Shown here: positions 10,301 to 17,384 of the stretch, piece by piece
Layout: each line of letters starts with the position of its first letter
Numbering within the stretch: position 1 is the first letter of the stretch
NCBI GenBank assembly: GCA_017412765.1
Contig: JAFPWN010000047.1
Location: 1 to 64,000, forward strand
Reading direction: 5' to 3'
DNA from: Oscillospiraceae bacterium
GTDB lineage: Bacteria > Bacillota > Clostridia > Oscillospirales > Oscillospiraceae
DNA: 64,000 bases
Translations under genes and position numbers: made by a program
The notes under the pieces: generated by a model
Told to the model about the DNA's origin: nothing
Database searches by the model: none
Seen by the model: the letters and a program-made list of their open reading frames with translations, nothing else

Positions 10301-13300
10301 CAACATCGGAATGTTCCTTAACCGCATTCTCTCTCTTGAAGTGGACGAGCAGAACGAGGTGTTCCAGGGCTTCTATGACACCTTCGACGCCTTTATGGAC
10401 GCTGCTATAGCCAATGGTACCGTTGATATGGGACTTGAAAACTATCGGGCAGATAAAATCGAGGTAGTAGATGAGAAGGTAGTCCGGAAGGACTCCAGCG
10501 GAGCGGACACAAAATACGTTCAGATGACGGTTTATCGCAAGCCGAACATTACTCCGTTCTCGAAGGTTAAGGATGAGCACCCGAATTTCAGAGGCCTTGT
10601 CCGGCTGGAGGACGGAAGTGTGCGCGCCGTGTACGAGATCAGCAGCAAGACCAACGAGAGAACCGGCGCTGTGCAGAAGCGCTTTAAGCTGGAAACTCCG
10701 GTCAAGGGGAAATACAGCACTTTCGTGGAGGAAACGTTAAAGGCGCAGACGAAAGATATTCCGAAAGCCGAATGGAAGGAAGCCTGGAACGCCGAAATAT
10801 CCAAAGCGCCGGAATATGACACAAGCACGCTTCATCTTCTGACTGGCACGCTGCTTCCTATCTGGGACAGACTTCCACAGGATAACACGCGCGTTATGCG
10901 AGTTCTTTCAAGCGACGGCAGGCAGTATCTCGGCCGAGTTATCCGTGCGGATCAGATTGACGGTATTCTCCGGGGAATGGGTGCAACACGCACAATGAAG
11001 CATTACACCGGGCGTGAAGTCAGCGAGGGCGTTCTCGGCGGCAAGGAAGCGATATTCCGCGACGGCAGAATGAAGCTCAAGCGCAGCCGCGTCAGCGGAG
11101 AATGGAGGCTTGAGCTCACCGGTAACAATGTTTTCTATATTTCCCGACAGTACAACGGAATTATCACCGAGAGAATCAACTATGATACGAGATTCTTTAT
11201 CCCCATAGGTGAAAAGGGAGAGAAGATAATTGAGGAAATAGCTAAGACAAACCCGATATTGGAGATCCGTGACGCAGCCGCGAGCGAAACGCTTCAAATG
11301 AGGGACAGCGTGAACCCCGATAGCAATGCGCACCCGGAGTTATGGACGACGGAGCGCATTAAGAGCGGAGGTGTGACGGCACCGAAGCCGCTGAGCGACA
11401 TAATCGCTCAGATCAGCCACGACCTCGGAGTTCACGTTACATACGGCCACGTGCGTGGAAAAGGTGTGCTCGGACAGTTCAGCACAAAGGACAAGGGCGT
11501 GCGGTCAAAGATTGCACAGGATCTTCCTACTATCTCTCACGAAATAGGTCACTGGCTCGATGACAGATATGGGCTTATCAGCGGCCGCCTCTCAAAAGAG
11601 CTTAAAGCTGAGCTCGAGAAAGCTCTCGGTGAGAGAAAAGATGATTATAATCCGAGTGTGTACGCCAAAGAGGGTTTTGCGGAATTTATCCGGCAGTTCC
11701 TCCAGAACAGAGAAACAGCGGCGATTGAGTATCCTACCTTGACGGAGTGCATTCTGAACGCCTTGTCTGCGAAAGAGCTTGCCCTCTTTGAGCAGTTCGC
11801 GGACGAGATTAACGCCTACTATGCCCTCGACGCCGATACGGCGACGAGCTCGGTCAAGCTGCGTGAGGAGGCTATGCCGGACTTCCGGACGCACGAGGAA
11901 AGGCTCAGCGACCTCGGCGACGCATTTAAGCAGGCGTGGACGGATTCCAACAACGCCATTCGCCGCCTCGACGAGGAGACCGGCGGCAACGCCTATGTTT
12001 TTGCAACCAACGCCGCATACAGTGATGCACGAGCTGCGAGGATCCTCGACAGCGACCTTTGCGACATCAATGGAAAGTATGTCGGCCCCGGTCTCAGAAC
12101 GGCGCTGCACGGAATAAACACACGCGACAAGACCGAATGGCGTGAGTTCGGCGAGTATCTCATAGTTCGCCACGGTCCGGAACGCCTTGAAAACGGCAAG
12201 AGAGTTTTTGCCGATGACCGCAAGAACAACGCCGCGTTTATGGAAAAGCGCAGAATAGAGCTTGAGGATAAATATCCGGAGTTCAAGGCGGCAGGTGACA
12301 GAGTTATTCAGTATGAAAAGGCTCTTACTCAGACCTGGGGAGTCAATACCGGCCTTATCAGCCAGGAGCTGTTCGACTCTTGGCAGGAACTTTATCAGAA
12401 CCACGTCCCGCTTAACAGAGCTGTTTCAACCGACAAGCGCCGAATTGGCGCAAAGAGGGGCTTTGCTAATCAGTTTAATCCCATTCGCAGGGCAAAGGGC
12501 AGCGGCCTCGACATCATTCACCCGGTGGAGAACATCATATCTGAGACTGTAATCCTCGTGAACGCGGGAGTCAGAAATGACGTAATGAGGCGCATTGCCG
12601 AGCAGGCTTCAAAGTACGAGGCAGACGCTGCCATTATGGAGAAGGTGCCGACTCCGCTTGTTCGCCGCAGCTTCGATATGACCGATGTTAAGGCTTCTAT
12701 GAAAGACAGAGCGGCCGAGAATGTTATGCAGGGAACGATCAGCCTTGAAAGTGCCAACGCCATTGACGACATAGTTTCCGGTATCGATGACGTTCTCTAT
12801 CAGTACGAGCGAGGCAAGGCGAAGGACAATGTTGTTACCGTACTCAGAAACGGCACGCCGGAGTTCTGGAAGATAAACGACAGACAGCTTCTTGAGAGCG
12901 TTACACATCTTACAACGCCGAAAATGAGCGGTATTCTTGAAGCCTACGCGGTTTCCACAAGGTTTATGACGGCAAATATCACCGGTAATAACCCGATCTG
13001 GAGCATTTTCTCTAATGCTCCGCGCGATCTCGGGACGTTTATGGTATATTTCAAGGGCAACCGTGCGAAGGCTTTGAAGGCAATAGCCAGCGCCTATGTC
13101 AACGCCTTCAACGAGGCATACAGAGAGGGTAACGACGTCGATCCGCTCTATTCAGAATATCTCGCTATGGGAGGCGGCCACTCAAGCGCATATTCGGCGG
13201 ACATCAACCTTGCGAAGAGAGCACGTAAGAGCTATACTAAGACGGCAGCACAGACAGTTCTTGACACCATTAACCCGGTGAATTGGGTATCCTTCATTTC

Positions 13301-14975
13301 TGATACAATCGAAATGGGGCCGCGCTTTGCGACGTATAAGATTATGCGCGAGTCCGGGATGGATCCGCACGAGGCGTTCTACGAGGCTATGGACGTAACT
13401 GTCAACTTCCGCAGAGGCGGCGTTGCCTCGCGGCAGGTCGGCAAGGTGGTACCGTTCTTCAACGCTTCGGTGCAGGGCATTGACAAGTTCGGGCGCTTCT
13501 TCTCGGCCGAGGATGTCAAGAGCGCAGATCGCGCAAAGGCTGCCGGAAAGCGCATCACTATGTTCCTCGCGGCAAGCGCAGCGCTTGCCGCGCTCAGCTA
13601 CGGCGTCAACAACGGCGACGATGAGAAGGAAAAGGAATATCAGCAACTCTCAAATTACACAAAAAACACGTATTGGTGTATTCCTATCGGTGACGGAAAG
13701 TATTTCTGCATACCGAAGCCGCGCGAGCTGGCGGTTATGACTTCTCTGTTTGAAACGCTCCTCGAGCGCACGATAGGCGGCAACGAGCACGCTTTTGATG
13801 AATTTGTGTCTTATGCCGCGGATAACTTCCTACCGAGCATTGTTTCAGATTTTGCAACATATCCGGAGAACACTTCAAAAGAAGGGTCGAGCGAGGCAAT
13901 GAAGGATCTGATTGCCGGCACAACCGGCAGCCTCGGCCTCTTCGGAGTGTTCGCGAATATGATTGCAAATCGTGACTTCCTCGGTAAGCCTATCGAGAGC
14001 CAGCGAGAGCGGAACACGGAGCCAAGAGACCGCTACACCCAGACAACAAGCAAAATCGCTTATTGGATAGGTCAGGCTTTCAATTGGAGCCCGGAGATGA
14101 TTGACTACTTTGGAAATCAAGTGCTCGGATATTTGTGGAAGGCACCGAAAGCACTGTTCCCGGTAGGCGATGAGAACGTTGACTTCACGCTCGGCGTCAA
14201 GAATACGTATCTGAAGGACAATGCGTATTCGCAAGACCTTGTGAATTGGCTCTACGACAGAGCGGAAAAGTCCAAGCTTGCGCACGGCAGCGACAAGGGG
14301 AATATGGACAAGGCTATCGCAAACAAGAATGACAGCAGTATGACAACTTTCTACAGCCGCTTCAATTCCCTCAATAAGACCGTCAAGGACCCGAACGGCA
14401 GAAGGCAGGCAAGGCAGACCGTGCTCGATATGATCAACGAGTACCGGAAAGCCGCCGACTCCGGCGTTACCACGGCAGCGCAGAAGCTTGTATATGACGT
14501 CGTGCGCGATATGGGCGAGACAGAGCTAATGCCGAGCGTACTCAATACCTACATAAAGGCCGGGGAGACAACATACAATCTCACTGACAGTCAGTATGTA
14601 GAGTATCAGACGTTGTATCTCAACACCTATTGGAGCTATGCCGAACAGCACCTTGCAGGCAATCATTCCAAGAAGGAGAAGATTGCACTGCTGCGTCAGG
14701 CTAAGGCCGTCGCAAAGGAAAGCGCTTCGCGCACAATCCTCAGGCGTATGGGAGTTGCGTACAGCGGATTCTATGACAAGTTCGACGGCGTGAGTGACAA
14801 GGATATTATTACTTTTAAAGCCGAGCTCGACCTTGCCGACGACGACGGTAGCTTAAAGCAGGACGAAGTGATTGACATCGTGACAATGATGGTACGTGAT
14901 GGGCTCAGCTATGACGACGCCTATACGCTGTTCCATTCCAAGTACGACAGCGACAAAAATAATCCCTGGGCATAA
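4305..14975 (+). CDS. Giant phage polyvalent protein: methyltransferase, strawberry-notch helicase, metallopeptidase, LPD38
   Basis: This 3,556-residue protein has no stop over 10.7 kb. Residues about 240-350 are Gly/Ala-rich and hydrophobic. A class I adenine methyltransferase-like domain spans about 964-1150, with EPSAGIGG at 996 (AdoMet site) and NPPF at 1060 (catalytic motif of N6-adenine enzymes). A disordered Gly/Arg/Ser linker covers about 1175-1295. A strawberry-notch-type SF2 helicase follows: Walker A GDGTGVGKG at 1391, DEAH at 1498, SATGA near 1542 and motif VI GFGRTHRSNQ near 1890. HEIGH at 2412 with a downstream Glu-rich helix (KEGFAEF) looks like a zinc metallopeptidase. The last 650 residues match the LPD38 type (VPFFNASVQGIDKFGRFF). 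The methyltransferase-helicase order resembles phage P1 DarB, a virion-packaged anti-restriction protein. It is probably injected with the DNA to protect it. Confidence 0.85.
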   Translation: MGKFVKVGKKEETREQENNTESKSVGRFVRVGNKSTSDTQPKTISGGSPMADGSPITTGRTVPANSFLAHRLSELERQKTTAAPSETAKHTPITTNDLIADTGNKVKRISEEDISSLMARQSELVRQGREMTDEYDDVSAQLLAAQRQNREADRIDHEAKEAERAAQLEDGYRRASLYDLTVNAARRGFYGALEGQDSYYDMVGQPNQKERWDKVLASDDFKYTPQNFAEEALEGAAQLLGQQAYTIFGPRAIASGLALAGTAALAGQAGPQVALPEEVITVPGAFATGLGVSSAMSNFEIEAGNAYNEMLEHGVSQRTASLVAQGVGGVNALLEAAQFDELVKAYQSIAGDHVTNPIKRTIWEAVQNYGYDLLNESLQESAQEGVTIAGTQLGSLIDTGDVAYSPEEIMDRELETFGSSVLSFGLMGAPALAGNVYNSRASRPVITREAATEGLIRAGADQETAENLAPIVASIVNGEEISGNEAGKIARSEAAIELVEAATGATINTDAPISEVKNAIKELARPQESVIEAEPISNTPAEETAQESEMNALEAVEQPENGGTVEERTAIAEATSREDDVKDTDVLNKSEAPAAEMPKRTTKSEERQKAREFVERFSDSFGKTGKSVFTDMYTDGQDAAQYAEDMMKAYNIGKKGLVTDSEWNNTVIVRTFRSGGATIPQLKAAYTAGKSDAESAKLISGEKNGLPFDVVVEKMPTGNTALANNANEGYTENSKNGLGRLVARLAKTDKAEVDGLFYTIKQKNDGFYTEMRRDDPDGYITNARASLWSGGPFATREEAVDDLLSVARASVYKEKAAAERPESRPAPDLKQPDAWDSVVNDERVSTMSEGEKEAVKEIFTAKGETKNPQAEISDNVLKLVESGKPLSSADLFRIADSAYGGTMAEGKYTVKDAYDGMELAVNRYLMNARFVTESANGDIEAAKRTLKKLQSILSLLPTQTKRTEEMDSYQQFSTPPTIAYLAAWTANFDKSDVVLEPSAGIGGLALWPKAWGATVYGNELSERRLAFLNKLGLDGTFNLNAEQINNLLPDEIKPTAVIMNPPFSSTAGRLANNNTANAKRHIEQALERLEDGGRLVAILGKGMSDDASAFRSWWSDLRKEYSIRANIRIDGENYKKYGTTWDIQLAVIDNTGAQTGKTVTGNFTNLEDALDVLEGIRNDRERLDTGSETAVRDVRHETVEPGTDTGAHADGGERPQRGSGTDGVNDGRGVQNGASQRSGDRGSSGKRSGGGGNKSAVQTVRKGSEQNGVQRNENVTESRGADGGSSQRIELDRSDLTPEKAKVKDSGDSVYSEYVPRKARIKGAMKHPAKLVESAAMAAVEPPDVTYRPNLPDSIVKKGILSDAQLENVIYAGQAHEQKLPDGQRKGFFIGDGTGVGKGRQIAGIIMDNFRQNRKKAVWISEKSALINDAVRDWKALGGKEDDVIDLKKIKYKSGAKITANSGILFSSYDTLKTDKDARLKLLKDWLGEDFDGVIALDEAHNMGNANGKKGTRGSTKPSAKALAGIDIQKAFPNARIVYASATGATDASNYAYLTRLGLWGKGTAFNDFNDFMSKISNGGLAAMELVARDMKAMGLYMARSISYDDVKYDTLTHDLTPVQTEIYNTMSKAWQKVLQNVNRALEITGQKSDGMARGRAMSAIFGTQQRFYNQILTSMSMPSVIEDMKKELAAGRSCVLQLVNTNAAAADRAIAKNAEEGGDLDDLDLTPSDMLIEMLKKSFPIELYEEYTDDEGRLRSRPVLDGNGNQVIDKKALKMRDDLIADLKMMKVPDGPLEMLFDAFGEENVAEVTGRTRRVVEKLDENGSRKRVIERRSNNSGIADANMFQEGKKRILVFSDAGGTGRSYHADLTAKNQQQRVHYLLQPGWEASKAVQGFGRTHRSNQASAPIFRLITTNVMGQKRFTSTIARRLDQLGALTKGQRQAGSGVFGEKDNLENPIAMDALSRYYRSVNPELLKRLGLYEKIYDSTGKFNENSDALRNIGMFLNRILSLEVDEQNEVFQGFYDTFDAFMDAAIANGTVDMGLENYRADKIEVVDEKVVRKDSSGADTKYVQMTVYRKPNITPFSKVKDEHPNFRGLVRLEDGSVRAVYEISSKTNERTGAVQKRFKLETPVKGKYSTFVEETLKAQTKDIPKAEWKEAWNAEISKAPEYDTSTLHLLTGTLLPIWDRLPQDNTRVMRVLSSDGRQYLGRVIRADQIDGILRGMGATRTMKHYTGREVSEGVLGGKEAIFRDGRMKLKRSRVSGEWRLELTGNNVFYISRQYNGIITERINYDTRFFIPIGEKGEKIIEEIAKTNPILEIRDAAASETLQMRDSVNPDSNAHPELWTTERIKSGGVTAPKPLSDIIAQISHDLGVHVTYGHVRGKGVLGQFSTKDKGVRSKIAQDLPTISHEIGHWLDDRYGLISGRLSKELKAELEKALGERKDDYNPSVYAKEGFAEFIRQFLQNRETAAIEYPTLTECILNALSAKELALFEQFADEINAYYALDADTATSSVKLREEAMPDFRTHEERLSDLGDAFKQAWTDSNNAIRRLDEETGGNAYVFATNAAYSDARAARILDSDLCDINGKYVGPGLRTALHGINTRDKTEWREFGEYLIVRHGPERLENGKRVFADDRKNNAAFMEKRRIELEDKYPEFKAAGDRVIQYEKALTQTWGVNTGLISQELFDSWQELYQNHVPLNRAVSTDKRRIGAKRGFANQFNPIRRAKGSGLDIIHPVENIISETVILVNAGVRNDVMRRIAEQASKYEADAAIMEKVPTPLVRRSFDMTDVKASMKDRAAENVMQGTISLESANAIDDIVSGIDDVLYQYERGKAKDNVVTVLRNGTPEFWKINDRQLLESVTHLTTPKMSGILEAYAVSTRFMTANITGNNPIWSIFSNAPRDLGTFMVYFKGNRAKALKAIASAYVNAFNEAYREGNDVDPLYSEYLAMGGGHSSAYSADINLAKRARKSYTKTAAQTVLDTINPVNWVSFISDTIEMGPRFATYKIMRESGMDPHEAFYEAMDVTVNFRRGGVASRQVGKVVPFFNASVQGIDKFGRFFSAEDVKSADRAKAAGKRITMFLAASAALAALSYGVNNGDDEKEKEYQQLSNYTKNTYWCIPIGDGKYFCIPKPRELAVMTSLFETLLERTIGGNEHAFDEFVSYAADNFLPSIVSDFATYPENTSKEGSSEAMKDLIAGTTGSLGLFGVFANMIANRDFLGKPIESQRERNTEPRDRYTQTTSKIAYWIGQAFNWSPEMIDYFGNQVLGYLWKAPKALFPVGDENVDFTLGVKNTYLKDNAYSQDLVNWLYDRAEKSKLAHGSDKGNMDKAIANKNDSSMTTFYSRFNSLNKTVKDPNGRRQARQTVLDMINEYRKAADSGVTTAAQKLVYDVVRDMGETELMPSVLNTYIKAGETTYNLTDSQYVEYQTLYLNTYWSYAEQHLAGNHSKKEKIALLRQAKAVAKESASRTILRRMGVAYSGFYDKFDGVSDKDIITFKAELDLADDDGSLKQDEVIDIVTMMVRDGLSYDDAYTLFHSKYDSDKNNPWA
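7837..8193 (+). CDS. Candidate overprinted gene nested in the polyvalent gene, 118 residues
   Basis: This frame lies wholly inside the polyvalent gene, in its +1 frame, exactly over the disordered Gly/Arg/Ser linker. The ATG is preceded by TTGGAGGG nine bases upstream, a strong ribosome binding site. The product has normal globular composition: MTEKDLIPEVRRLLETFD, then a mid-region DEEFRTALLSDPETGEALENG, then a helical C-terminus. Its codons look ordinary for this phage, with G/C mostly at third positions, while the overlapping main frame reads as low-complexity. That asymmetry is what overprinting produces. I do not recognise the family. It could act with the methyltransferase/helicase, or be an accidental open frame; the start signal and composition favour a gene. 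Confidence 0.5.
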   Translation: MTEKDLIPEVRRLLETFDTKQWSPELIPGHTPTVERDLSAAVERTASMTDEEFRTALLSDPETGEALENGAVEEEINRLFRLYAREANRTEYSETRTSQRAGELMEGVLSALNLTEVI

Positions 14976-14984
14976 TATGACAAG

Positions 14985-15012
14985 ACCGGCGGGGGCAACC
15001 TCGCCGGTTTTT
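14985..15012 (+). terminator. Terminator of the prophage late operon
   Basis: ACCGGCG (14985-14991) pairs with CGCCGGT (15002-15008), followed by a T-run. It sits 10 bases after the polyvalent gene stop. Confidence 0.85.
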
Positions 15013-15129
15013 GTTTACGTTTTCATTTACGTTTTTATTTTTTTATGGTGAAAACAAGACCATTTTGAGGCTCGGAAAACATTAAAATATGAAAACAATT
15101 TAGAGTACAAAACAGCCAGAAAATATAAG

Positions 15130-15172
15130 AAAATCGCCGTTTTCCTTGCAATTCAAGGACTGCGGCGATTTT
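15130..15172 (-). terminator. Terminator downstream of ssrA
   Basis: AAAATCGCCG (15130-15139) pairs with CGGCGATTTT (15163-15172), with an inner CCTTG/CAAGG stem. Read on the minus strand it follows the tmRNA 3' end by eight bases and ends in TTTTC. If the prophage is integrated in ssrA, this terminator is phage-borne and replaces the host one. Confidence 0.75.
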
Positions 15173-15215
15173 GCTAATTTGGTGGAGGCGGGGGGAGTCG
15201 AACCCCCGTCCGAAA
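15173..15215. other. Probable prophage attachment site at ssrA 3' end
   Basis: The T-arm and acceptor end of tmRNA (15180-15215) directly abut prophage DNA. The 3' ends of ssrA and tRNA genes are established integration sites for phages and islands, because integration restores the gene end. The matching second copy should lie left of the window. No direct repeat can be tested here, so the exact core is unknown. Confidence 0.45.
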
Positions 15216-15526
15216 ACGCTTCCTTTGGAACTTCTCCGGGCGCAGACGGTTATTTACGTTCCCTTGCCCGGGCGCGAACCGTCACGCTCAGGGACTCGGT
15301 AGCTTCATTGTGCGTGGTAAGCTCAAAGCTTTGCGTACTCACGTTCTCCACTTATCGACGCCCCATCCCCGGCCGTGGACCTCCGGGGTGGAACGGTCAC
15401 TGCTTAAGCAGCGACGGGAACAGCGTAATCGTTGTTCTTTAATTTATAATTGCCCGTTTTAAGGATGTCAGGCGCATCCGCCCGCTATTCCAAGCTCCAC
15501 ATCCCCGTCGAAACCGAAACGCCCCC
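15180..15526 (-). ncRNA. ssrA: tmRNA (transfer-messenger RNA)
   Basis: The 347-nt RNA rescues stalled ribosomes together with SmpB, encoded 700 bases upstream on the same strand. The 5' end GGGGGCG pairs with CGCCUCC before the 3' ACCA, allowing one G-U pair. The T-arm reads GGTTCGACTCCCCC. The 5' tRNA-like part is followed by GUUUCGGUUUCGACGGGGAU, a typical tmRNA start. The resume frame (15404-15454) begins probably at GGC and encodes GNYKLKNNDYAVPVAA before TAA. The -AA end is as expected for ClpXP/ClpAP recognition, but the AVPVAA ending with a proline is less usual than ALAA. The CCA is encoded. Pseudoknot sequences follow the tag stop. Confidence 0.95.
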
Positions 15527-15695
15527 TCGTCGGACGAAGATCACTTCAATGCGTTTCCGGCGCAGGTCAATGCCTTTTGCCGGAAACTCCGTATTCGTTC
15601 CCATCGTCCACTCTCCGGATCGAACTCGCATCGCCGGACTTCGATTCGGAATAATACGAGATTGTGTGTTTTAGTATGATGCGGTTTGGGTCTCG

Positions 15696-16214
15696 TTATA
15701 CCTTCTCGGGCTCGGGATAGCTCTCGCCCTGAGTATCGACTGTGACCTTCTTCATGACCTGCTTCACGCGGGGAGCGTCCTGATAGTTGGTGCGGACGTC
15801 AGCGATCTCATCGACAACGTCCATGCCCTCGATAACCTTGCCGAAGGAGGCGTACTGACCGTCGAGATGAGGAGCGTCCTCATGTACGATGAAGAACTGG
15901 CTTCCTGCGGAATCGGGGATACCGGTGCGCGCCATGGAAAGCACGCCGCGGGTGTGGTTGAGGGAGTTGGGGTGACCGTTGGCGGTGAACTCGCCCTTGA
16001 TGCAGTAGCCGGGACCGCCGGTGCCGTTGCCCTTGGGGTCGCCGCCCTGAATCATAAAGCCCTTGATGACGCGGTGGAAGGTAAGACCGTCATAAAAGCC
16101 CTTGGATACGAGGGATACGAAGTTGCGGACGGTGTTGGGCGCGACCTCGGGATAAAGCTCGGCCTTGATAACGCCGCCGTTTTCCATTTCGATGGTTACG
16201 ATAGGATTTGCCAT
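15696..16214 (-). CDS. Cyclophilin-type peptidyl-prolyl cis-trans isomerase
   Basis: This 172-residue cytosolic protein speeds cis-trans isomerisation of X-Pro bonds during folding. The cyclophilin motifs are complete: FHRVIKGFMIQGGDP (46-60, catalytic Arg 48), the SQFFIV strand (105-110) and HLDGQYASFGKVIEGMDVVD. Length matches the small bacterial PpiB type, and there is no signal peptide, so it acts inside the cell. The ribosome binding site AAGGAAA lies before the ATG. It sits 23 bases after smpB and before ssrA on the same strand, so it is probably cotranscribed with smpB. The substrate is not predictable. Confidence 0.93.
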   Translation of the reverse strand: MANPIVTIEMENGGVIKAELYPEVAPNTVRNFVSLVSKGFYDGLTFHRVIKGFMIQGGDPKGNGTGGPGYCIKGEFTANGHPNSLNHTRGVLSMARTGIPDSAGSQFFIVHEDAPHLDGQYASFGKVIEGMDVVDEIADVRTNYQDAPRVKQVMKKVTVDTQGESYPEPEKV

Positions 16215-16236
16215 GATATTTATTTCCTTTCTGTTT

Positions 16237-16704
16237 TTATCTGTTTCTTTCCTTTATTACTCTGTCCATCTCGCGCTTAGCGTCGCGTTCCGCAGTGGAT
16301 TCGCGCTTATCGTAGAGCTTTTTGCCCTTGGCGAGCGCGACCTCCATCTTCACGCGGGAGTCCTTGAGGTAGACCGACAGGGGGATGAGCGCCATTCCGT
16401 CCTGCATAACGCGCGCCTGAAGCTTGTTTATCTCACGCTTGTGCATGAGAAGCCTTTTCGGGCGCATCGGGTCGCGGTTGAAGATGTTTCCCTTTTCGTA
16501 TGGCGAGATGTGCATGCCGTGACAGAAAAGCTCGCCGTCCTTTACGGTGCAGAAGCTGTCCTTGAGGTTGAGCGCGCCGAGGCGAATGCTTTTGACCTCG
16601 GTGCCGAATAGCTCGATCCCCGCCTCATAGCGCTCCTCGATGAAATAATCGTGGAATGCCTTTCTGTTCTGCGCAAGCTGCTTTGTTCCGAGCTGTTTTG
16701 GCAT
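16237..16704 (-). CDS. smpB: SsrA-binding protein SmpB
   Basis: SmpB (155 residues) binds the tRNA-like domain of tmRNA and brings it to stalled ribosomes. Diagnostic segments are present: [20 protein letters not shown] near the N-terminus, [18 protein letters not shown] (34-51), then HISPYEKGN and [12 protein letters not shown]. The C-terminal tail is Lys/Arg-rich ([15 protein letters not shown]) as expected for the part that enters the empty mRNA channel. The start is supported by GGAGGAGC before the ATG. Its RNA partner ssrA lies just downstream beyond the cyclophilin gene, a compact trans-translation module. Confidence 0.97.
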   Translation of the reverse strand: MPKQLGTKQLAQNRKAFHDYFIEERYEAGIELFGTEVKSIRLGALNLKDSFCTVKDGELFCHGMHISPYEKGNIFNRDPMRPKRLLMHKREINKLQARVMQDGMALIPLSVYLKDSRVKMEVALAKGKKLYDKRESTAERDAKREMDRVIKERNR

Positions 16705-16761
16705 CGCCGCTCCTCCTTTCGTATCACGCTAAACTATAGTATAGCACATAGAAACGGAAAA

Positions 16762-17190
16762 TCAAAGAGAATTTTGTGAAAAAATGCTCCGAAGCCGGGA
16801 TAATGCTCCGCTTTTTATTATACAGCGCGCGTATTCCTCGTTCAGTACAGTCCTTTTTCCGTAATCGTCGAGGCTTCCGCACTCCGGGACTGCGAGCACG
16901 TAGCTGTTTCCGTCAGTCCACAGCTCACCCTCGCTTCCGCAGCCGGATGCTGCGATGAGCGCCTCGAGAGAGGGAAAGGCGTAGTACGTCCGCTTCCGCG
17001 CCGGGCGGATAAAGGCGATGATGCCGCCGCGGCCGGCAAAAAGCTCGATCACGGGTTCCGGGATCTTCTCCGGCAGGGATGAGAGAAGCTCCGAGGAACC
17101 GAACGAAGCCGGTGTGAGAGAGTTTTCAATAAGATAATCGTTAGTTATGTAAACCGAAAAGGCGTGCCCGCCGAGGTCTGTAATTTCCAT
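16762..17190 (-). CDS. MecA-like ClpC adaptor protein
   Basis: I chose the start at 17190 (MEITDLGG), because GGAG lies eight bases upstream; the frame stays open further upstream but those residues look non-coding. The 142-residue product has the fold pattern of the MecA/YpbH family, adaptors that bring substrates to the ClpCP protease: a short N-terminal beta-strand segment, a variable linker, then a C-terminal ferredoxin-like half with YYAFPSLEALIAASG, ELWTDGNSYVLAVPE and a closing helix. It is shorter than Bacillus MecA (about 218 residues), the missing part being the acidic linker. Sequence conservation is weak, so this is a family-level call. It is divergent from pyrH. Confidence 0.5.
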   Translation of the reverse strand: MEITDLGGHAFSVYITNDYLIENSLTPASFGSSELLSSLPEKIPEPVIELFAGRGGIIAFIRPARKRTYYAFPSLEALIAASGCGSEGELWTDGNSYVLAVPECGSLDDYGKRTVLNEEYARCIIKSGALSRLRSIFSQNSL

Positions 17191-17341
17191 AATACCGCTC
17201 CAAAGTGATGATAAACCGATTATACTCCGAAAAAACTCCAAAATAAAGGCGAAAAATGTTCCGATATTGCAAACTAATCCCAAATTATGAACTAAATGTA
17301 ATTTTTTCAGATTTAGTATTCCATTTTTCGCCGAAATAGGG

Positions 17342-17347
17342 TACAAT
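17342..17347 (+). promoter_or_regulatory. Candidate -10 box for the pyrH operon
   Basis: TACAAT lies 38 bases before the pyrH start. The hexamer 17 bases upstream (TTCCAT) is a poor -35, so the assignment is tentative. The 195-base gap between the divergent adaptor and pyrH genes is AT-rich and contains nothing else I can name. Confidence 0.4.
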
Positions 17348-17384
17348 AGCATTTGTGAAATTATATTAGGGGGAAGGTGTACCT

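Larger units (their letters stand above)
1..15179 (+). mobile_element. Right-hand part of a tailed-phage prophage
   Basis: All genes here lie on the + strand and are phage-type: a holin tail, an endolysin, three virion-type proteins and a giant polyvalent protein. The block ends at a terminator after the last phage gene, and the first chromosomal gene beyond it is ssrA with its 3' end facing the prophage. No integrase, terminase, portal or capsid gene is visible, so the rest of the element lies left of the window. Intact long frames with overlapping or tight junctions argue against decay. The exact right boundary is inferred, not proven. Confidence 0.82.

Noticed and set aside
15146..15442. 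Open frame on the + strand across ssrA
   Set aside because: The region is a tmRNA with complete tRNA-like ends and tag; the frame is incidental.
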